Notes under the pieces: generated by a model | Told to the model about the DNA's origin: nothing | The model's database searches: none | Seen by the model: the letters and a program-made list of their open reading frames with translations, nothing else | Shown here: positions 60,901 to 64,000 of the stretch, in pieces | Numbering within the stretch: position 1 is the first letter of the stretch | How the letters are laid out: the number at the start of each line of letters is the position of its first letter | Source: Pelecanus crispus | Lineage: Eukaryota; Chordata; Aves; Pelecaniformes; Pelecanidae | Reading direction: 5' to 3' | Length of the DNA stretch: 64,000 nt | Assembly: GCF_030463565.1 (NCBI RefSeq) | Contig: NC_134649.1 | Span: 38,465,044-38,529,043, forward strand | Position numbers and translations under genes: made by a program

Positions 60901-61939
60901 AATTATTCTCTGTAAGTAGAAGCCCCAAACCACAGCTCCTGTCGTGACTGTGCCCATGCTGAAAAGCCCATCTGGTGGCTCATTTAGTGTTTAGGACAAA
61001 AGTGAATGTGACTTTTCCAAGGTAGGAATGGGCCTAGAGGCCAAGGAAAACCTGTTTAACAAGTCTGCTTGTTGAATGAACTGAGGTTTAAATGGTAAAA
61101 CTCTGTTTTTCTTACTTGGGGAAGCATTTAAAGCTACTGATTCATAGCATTGGAAATACTGCTTCATTGGTTTTTAGGGTTTTTGAGGGCGAGAGGGGAA
61201 GAAAAAGGCAGAGAGGTCTGACTCAAAGGCAAGTGGCCCAGTTGGATCACGTGCAAAGATGTTTCCTTTTCATTTTTAAAACTCAGCAGCTTTCATCTTC
61301 AACCTGAAGGTCTTCTGTGCCCCTCCTTGATCTTCGCGTCGTGCCATGTGCCTTGTGATTTCTTTGAGGTCAGGTCTCTCCTCCTTTCCCTCACTGAGAT
61401 TCTTGCCTCTCCATTCAGGTTCTCACTTGCCTGCTTTTCATCAGCTTTAGGATCCAGAGCTATTTCATACTGGTTTCTTTCCCAGCTATTTTTGTCCATG
61501 TTTGTAGTTGATGTTGTTGCAGATGGGGCTGACCATAGTACTGGGCAGCTGAACTCTCTCTCCAATCAACTAGGCAAGGTTGTGCCACAACCACTTTAAT
61601 CGACAGTGCAACCAGTAAATGAATCTGTTGGCTATTTTTTCTTTCTTTAGGTGGGTTAAATGCCAACCTCATGCTGGGTCTCACGTACAACATATTTGTT
61701 CCTGTTTTCCTCTCCTGCTGCTGTTTCACTGCAGAGTGCTGCAGGCTAATAGTATCTGACGGGGCTACTTCCTATTGCCTGAAAAATGTTTAATTTTACT
61801 ACCTTGCTTTCTCTCTTTCCCACTTTCTCTCATTTTGATCTCTCAAATCCAGTCCCTTTGAGAAATCAGATAGTATGAAATATGAAAATTGCTTGGGTAG
61901 TAATTGGAGAAACGGTGAGACTTATGAAACCCATGGAGA

Positions 61940-62230
61940 TAACGCTTACATCTACTTATTCACATTATTTAATTTTTAATGGCAAATTTAATTAATGAAG
62001 CACAGTTCTTGTGGTTTCATGTGTGAATAAGTAACAGCAGGGAGCTGAAAGTCATGAGGTCTGTTTACAGGACAGAAAAAAAAGGCTCCATTAAAATCTG
62101 AACTTTTCATTATAGGAAGGAGTAAAATGGGTTTAATAGCATAGAAGTTTGACCATTATGTAACAAGTAAGTAAATGAAAACTTTAATGACAGTTTGCTG
62201 GCAAAATGCATTTTGAAGTGGTTACTCATC
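61940..62230. promoter_or_regulatory. Candidate non-coding regulatory block
   Basis: TATTTAATTTTTAATGGC and TTTAATTAATGAAGCAC give dense homeodomain-type cores, followed by non-repetitive sequence to the MIR-like relic. Function is inferred from motif content only. Confidence 0.22.
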
Positions 62231-62424
62231 CATGATTTCTCAGTTTAAGTCTGTCTCTTAGGTCAAAGTTTGGAGAAGCAAAGTCTGTTCTGTGGGTTTT
62301 TCGGTATGTGACATAAATTCAGGCACCAGAGATAAAATGCTTAAATATAGCACCTTGAAGCCTAGCTTCTGAAAACCTGTATAAACCTTCCAATTAGCTA
62401 AGCTTCACACAACTTCAGTGATGC

Positions 62425-62550
62425 AGGCAGCTGTTATCCCTCGCTTGCAGATGGAGAATGGTGACTCGCCCAAGATTGCACAAGTGGCAGAACCGCTAAT
62501 AGAACTTGAGTTATATCTGTCCTTTCCTTTTTCTAACCACTGAACAATAT
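62425..62550 (-). mobile_element. MIR-like (CORE-SINE type) relic, antisense
   Basis: The plus strand reads TGTTATCCCTCGCTTGCAGA, TGGAGAATGGTGACTCGCCC, AAGATTGCACAAGTGGCAGA and later TTTCTAACCACTGAACAATA. This follows the reverse complement of a MIR-type SINE: ATTATCCCCATTTTACAGATG, GACTTGCCCAAGGTCACACA, GTGGCAGAGC, CTAACCACT. It is the clearest of the four such relics here. Confidence 0.65.
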
Positions 62551-63598
62551 GTGTCATCTCATCATGCGCAGGACCACAGCTGCATTTATGGGAAAATAAA
62601 TGAAGAGCAGCAAGAATAGTATTCTATATAAAATGACCAAATTTGGGGAGAGATGCCAGCTAGAACCGGCCCTAAATGAATAGCTGTCCTCGCTTTCAAT
62701 ACCATTTTGTCACTTCTTTGATTGATTATTGCATATTTTCTGCATGTGCCTTTTCAGACTAAGGGCCTTGCAGATGAGTTTTGAGTGAGGAAATTGCAGC
62801 TATTTCAGTATAAAGTCCAGAGGCTTTGCCTAAAGCAGCCTTATCAGCAGTTTAGTAACACAAGACCTTGCAGCGAAGTCGCTGGGGGTGTGCAGCCATT
62901 CCTGTCTGCTGTTCATGCTTGGGAAAGCGGCTTGTAAGTGCAGCCAAGAGGGAGGAATTCATCCTCCATGTTCAGCGTCTGAGCAGTTGTGAACTAAAAC
63001 TCTTTCCGTGCAAGCTCAGGAGAATTTAATGCAAACCTCTTAAGCCCTGCAGCAAGACACTCCAGACTGTTTGGCAGTGCCTTAACTGATACCTGATATG
63101 CCTCCCTATGTTGTTAAAAGGGAAACAGGCTGCATAATTTTCTTTTAAAGAATAAGTAACAAAAGTAGAAGCACTGAAATGTAAAATGGATTTTCCAGTG
63201 CTAGCAGCCAATTTTGATACTTGCACGTCAGTAACTTACAAGATCCTTCACAGCAATTAATGAAAAAAGAGAACAAAACACAACCTAACTCAAAATAACT
63301 CAGTGCTGGAAACACCTTGTTTTTGTGGTTACATGGAATAATCAAAGCTGACGGTTGGTTGTTAGCGACCTTTTCCGCTCTTTCCTTTCACAAAGGTGAA
63401 GCACAGAATGGAGGACGTGTTGTGGCCTTGATGCATTTTGCTGCAAAGAAAATAAATTTTTAGGCATTTTTTGTGTCCTTTGAACTGAATATGCTGTTTG
63501 TTGGAAATTGTTATTAATTATAGAAGATAACTTTGTGACAGGATAATATCTGAGACACCTTTAATTTTTAGAGCTGAGCATTGTATTCTTTGTTTCAG
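62551..63598 (+). other. CHCHD6: Intron 5, last part
   Basis: Runs to the TTTCAG acceptor at 63598. The stretch 62560-62800 is non-repetitive and A/T-leaning and could be another regulatory block. No gene or transposon is recognised. Confidence 0.55.
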
Positions 63599-63669
63599 AA
63601 TGCAGAGATCTACAAGCTGACATCTGAGCAGTACCAGGAGGCAGCTACCAAGGCAGAGGAGTGGATAAA
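63599..63669 (+). CDS. CHCHD6: CHCHD6 coding exon 6, residues 175-197 plus two bases
   Basis: The acceptor TTTGTTTCAG ends at 63598 and the donor ATAAA|GTGAGG begins at 63670. The exon is 71 bases and ends in phase 2. It encodes NAEIYKLTSEQYQEAATKAE, then EWI and the first two bases of a probable Lys codon. Human MIC25 has NAEMYKLSSEQFHEAASKME at this place, so identity and frame agree. The CHCH domain that should follow, with its four cysteines oxidised by the MIA40 pathway, is not in the window. The last exon base is A instead of the usual G, a slightly weak donor. Confidence 0.94.
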
Positions 63670-64000
63670 GTGAGGAGCCATTTTTGTTCTTTTCAGCAGT
63701 TCCAGTTGCATTTCGTAACACTCTGTGTGTAGCCTCTGGATATTCCCATAAACAGACTGTGAAGTTACCTCCCATCAGGTATTTAGGGGGCTGAGGAGTT
63801 GTAAGCTAGCATCCTCTCTTTCTGTGCCAAGCTTGACAGAATTTAGTATAAAGTTGTTACATCTTGCAAGGGAGATTGAGAGAGAAGACATGAACTTAGA
63901 AAATTCACATTAAATGGGAGTATTTACTAGGGTTTTCCAAATGGCAGTGGAACATGTTTAATTTGTTCGAACTTTGACCCAATGTGTTTAACCTACACAT
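63670..64000 (+). other. CHCHD6: Start of CHCHD6 intron 6
   Basis: Begins GTGAGG and runs off the window. No exon or repeat is seen in these 331 bases. Confidence 0.85.

Larger units (their letters stand above)
47346..62424 (+). other. CHCHD6: Intron 5, main part, no gene recognised
   Basis: About 15 kb with no coding exon, RNA gene or clear transposon. It holds simple sequence: GGGA repeats at 48148-48163, T19 at 53593-53611, T runs at 56703-56730, A18 at 58259-58276 and T14 at 59537-59550. The 217-codon minus-strand frame at 58692-59345 has no recognised domain and is treated as chance. Candidate regulatory blocks at 51760-51990 and 61940-62230 are listed separately. Confidence 0.55.

Noticed and set aside
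2199..63669. Assignment to the paralogue CHCHD3 (MIC19)
   Set aside because: The exon 1 pattern VSFG-DE-E-VRVLQG, LSED-VVNRMKE and NAEIYKL-SEQ fit CHCHD6 better. CHCHD3 shares only FYKEQLARIE and the general layout.
1..64000. CRISPR arrays, operons, tRNA or rRNA genes, or phage-like systems
   Set aside because: No regularly spaced repeats, no cloverleaf with an intact B box and no prokaryote-style gene packing were found. The window is eukaryotic intron-rich DNA.

Overview
The window reads as ordinary vertebrate nuclear DNA from a bird. The pointers are fragments of CR1 LINEs (the dominant avian retrotransposon) with avian-type 3' ends, a possible avian LTR scrap, a few old MIR-like SINE relics, and one intron-rich gene with GT-AG splicing. 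There is nothing bacterial or viral in layout: no operons, no ribosome binding sites, and almost every long open frame is a chance frame in intron DNA.

One gene explains the window: CHCHD6, encoding the MICOS subunit MIC25, on the + strand. Six coding exons can be joined in frame with consensus splice sites: 2199-2288, 4595-4727, 5963-6032, 8256-8400, 43357-43440 and 63599-63669. Together they encode the first 197 residues plus two bases: the N-myristoylation-type start, the DUF737-type N-terminal block, a Ser/Pro-rich linker and the charged coiled-coil region. The C-terminal CHCH (twin CX9C) domain is not in the window and should lie in downstream exons. The gene is therefore partial at the 3' end.

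Layout. 1-1800 is upstream flank with no gene I can support. About 1800-2420 is a GC-rich TATA-less promoter with a ZNF143-type site and two opposed CCAAT boxes. 2289-8255 holds three short introns, with a perfect 124-bp direct duplication in intron 1, a MIR-like relic in intron 2 and a decayed CR1 in intron 3. 8401-43356 is a 35-kb intron 4 holding an old CR1 tail, two neighbouring CR1 copies near 27.3-28.8 kb (one with a recognisable reverse transcriptase), low-complexity tracts and several AT/homeobox-motif-rich blocks that look like non-coding regulatory elements. 43441-63598 is a 20-kb intron 5 with two ancient antisense CR1 remnants and two MIR-like relics. Intron 6 begins at 63670.

I did not find a new biological system. 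The most useful leads are the in-frame upstream ATG that would remove the myristoylation signal, the exact duplication in intron 1, the frame-preserving exon arrangement, the perfect inverted repeats in intron 4, and candidate conserved non-coding blocks in the two long introns. Repeat family names and gene identity come from recognising sequence patterns, not from a database search.
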